From: Otis tarda
Lineage: Eukaryota > Chordata > Aves > Otidiformes > Otididae
Direction of reading: 5' to 3'
Assembly (NCBI GenBank): GCA_026413225.1
Contig: CM048552.1
Span: 143,481,053-143,545,052 of the forward strand
Length of the DNA stretch: 64,000 nucleotides
In this document: in pieces, positions 1-64,000 of the stretch
Layout: each line of letters starts with the position of its first letter
Position numbering within the stretch: position 1 is the stretch's first letter
Made by a program: the position numbers and the translations under genes
Notes under the pieces: generated by a model
What the model was told of the DNA's origin: nothing
Database searches by the model: none
Seen by the model: only the letters and a program-made list of their open reading frames with translations

Positions 1-64000
<64,000 letters not shown>

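Overview
The window is vertebrate genomic DNA, almost certainly from a bird. It has split genes with GT-AG introns, AT-rich introns, and several CR1 retrotransposon copies whose 3' tips carry the octamer repeat seen on the + strand as agaatcat, the typical avian LINE. I cannot name the species. About 60 kb is occupied by one gene, CYFIP1 (also called SRA1), on the + strand. The initiator ATG is at 10882 and I could place 24 consecutive coding-exon positions, ending at 57046 with the first base of codon 971. All splice phases agree, and the residue numbering matches the human protein as I recall it (about 1253 residues), so the last quarter of the protein lies beyond the window. The paralogue call (CYFIP1, not CYFIP2) rests on diagnostic stretches such as the start of coding exon 2, the GRQEAQK segment and the [16 protein letters not shown] segment.

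Layout: 1-10874 is upstream or first-intron sequence without a recognisable exon. 10875-34761 holds coding exons 1-21 in fairly short introns. 34762-41742 is a 7-kb intron. 41743-41830 is coding exon 22. 41831-55234 is a 13.4-kb intron containing a second gene on the opposite strand. 55235-57046 holds coding exons 23 and 24. The rest is the start of the next intron.

Two things stand out. First, coding exon 15 exists as two homologous tandem copies (27747-27894 and 28196-28349), both with good splice sites and the same phases. Using both or neither breaks the reading frame, so they should be mutually exclusive. The second copy encodes the known CYFIP1 sequence. The first encodes a clearly related but divergent 49-residue version that replaces a Ser/Lys-rich loop near the Rac1-binding A site. 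Second, the 13.4-kb intron contains, antisense, an intact 211-codon gene (48118-48753) for an FNDC9-like single-pass membrane protein with one fibronectin III domain. FNDC9 lies antisense inside CYFIP2 in human, so this looks like the matching nested paralogue kept since the CYFIP1/CYFIP2 duplication.

Other structure: four clear CR1 fragments and one doubtful one, all antisense to CYFIP1 (one still has an open 469-codon reverse transcriptase fragment); a 51-bp inverted repeat with arms 3 kb apart around 42.0 and 45.1 kb; a few simple repeats and short hairpins. CYFIP1 acts in the WAVE regulatory complex (Rac1-controlled actin branching) and, with FMRP, as an eIF4E-binding translational repressor. 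The key residues known for these roles up to position 971 are all intact here.
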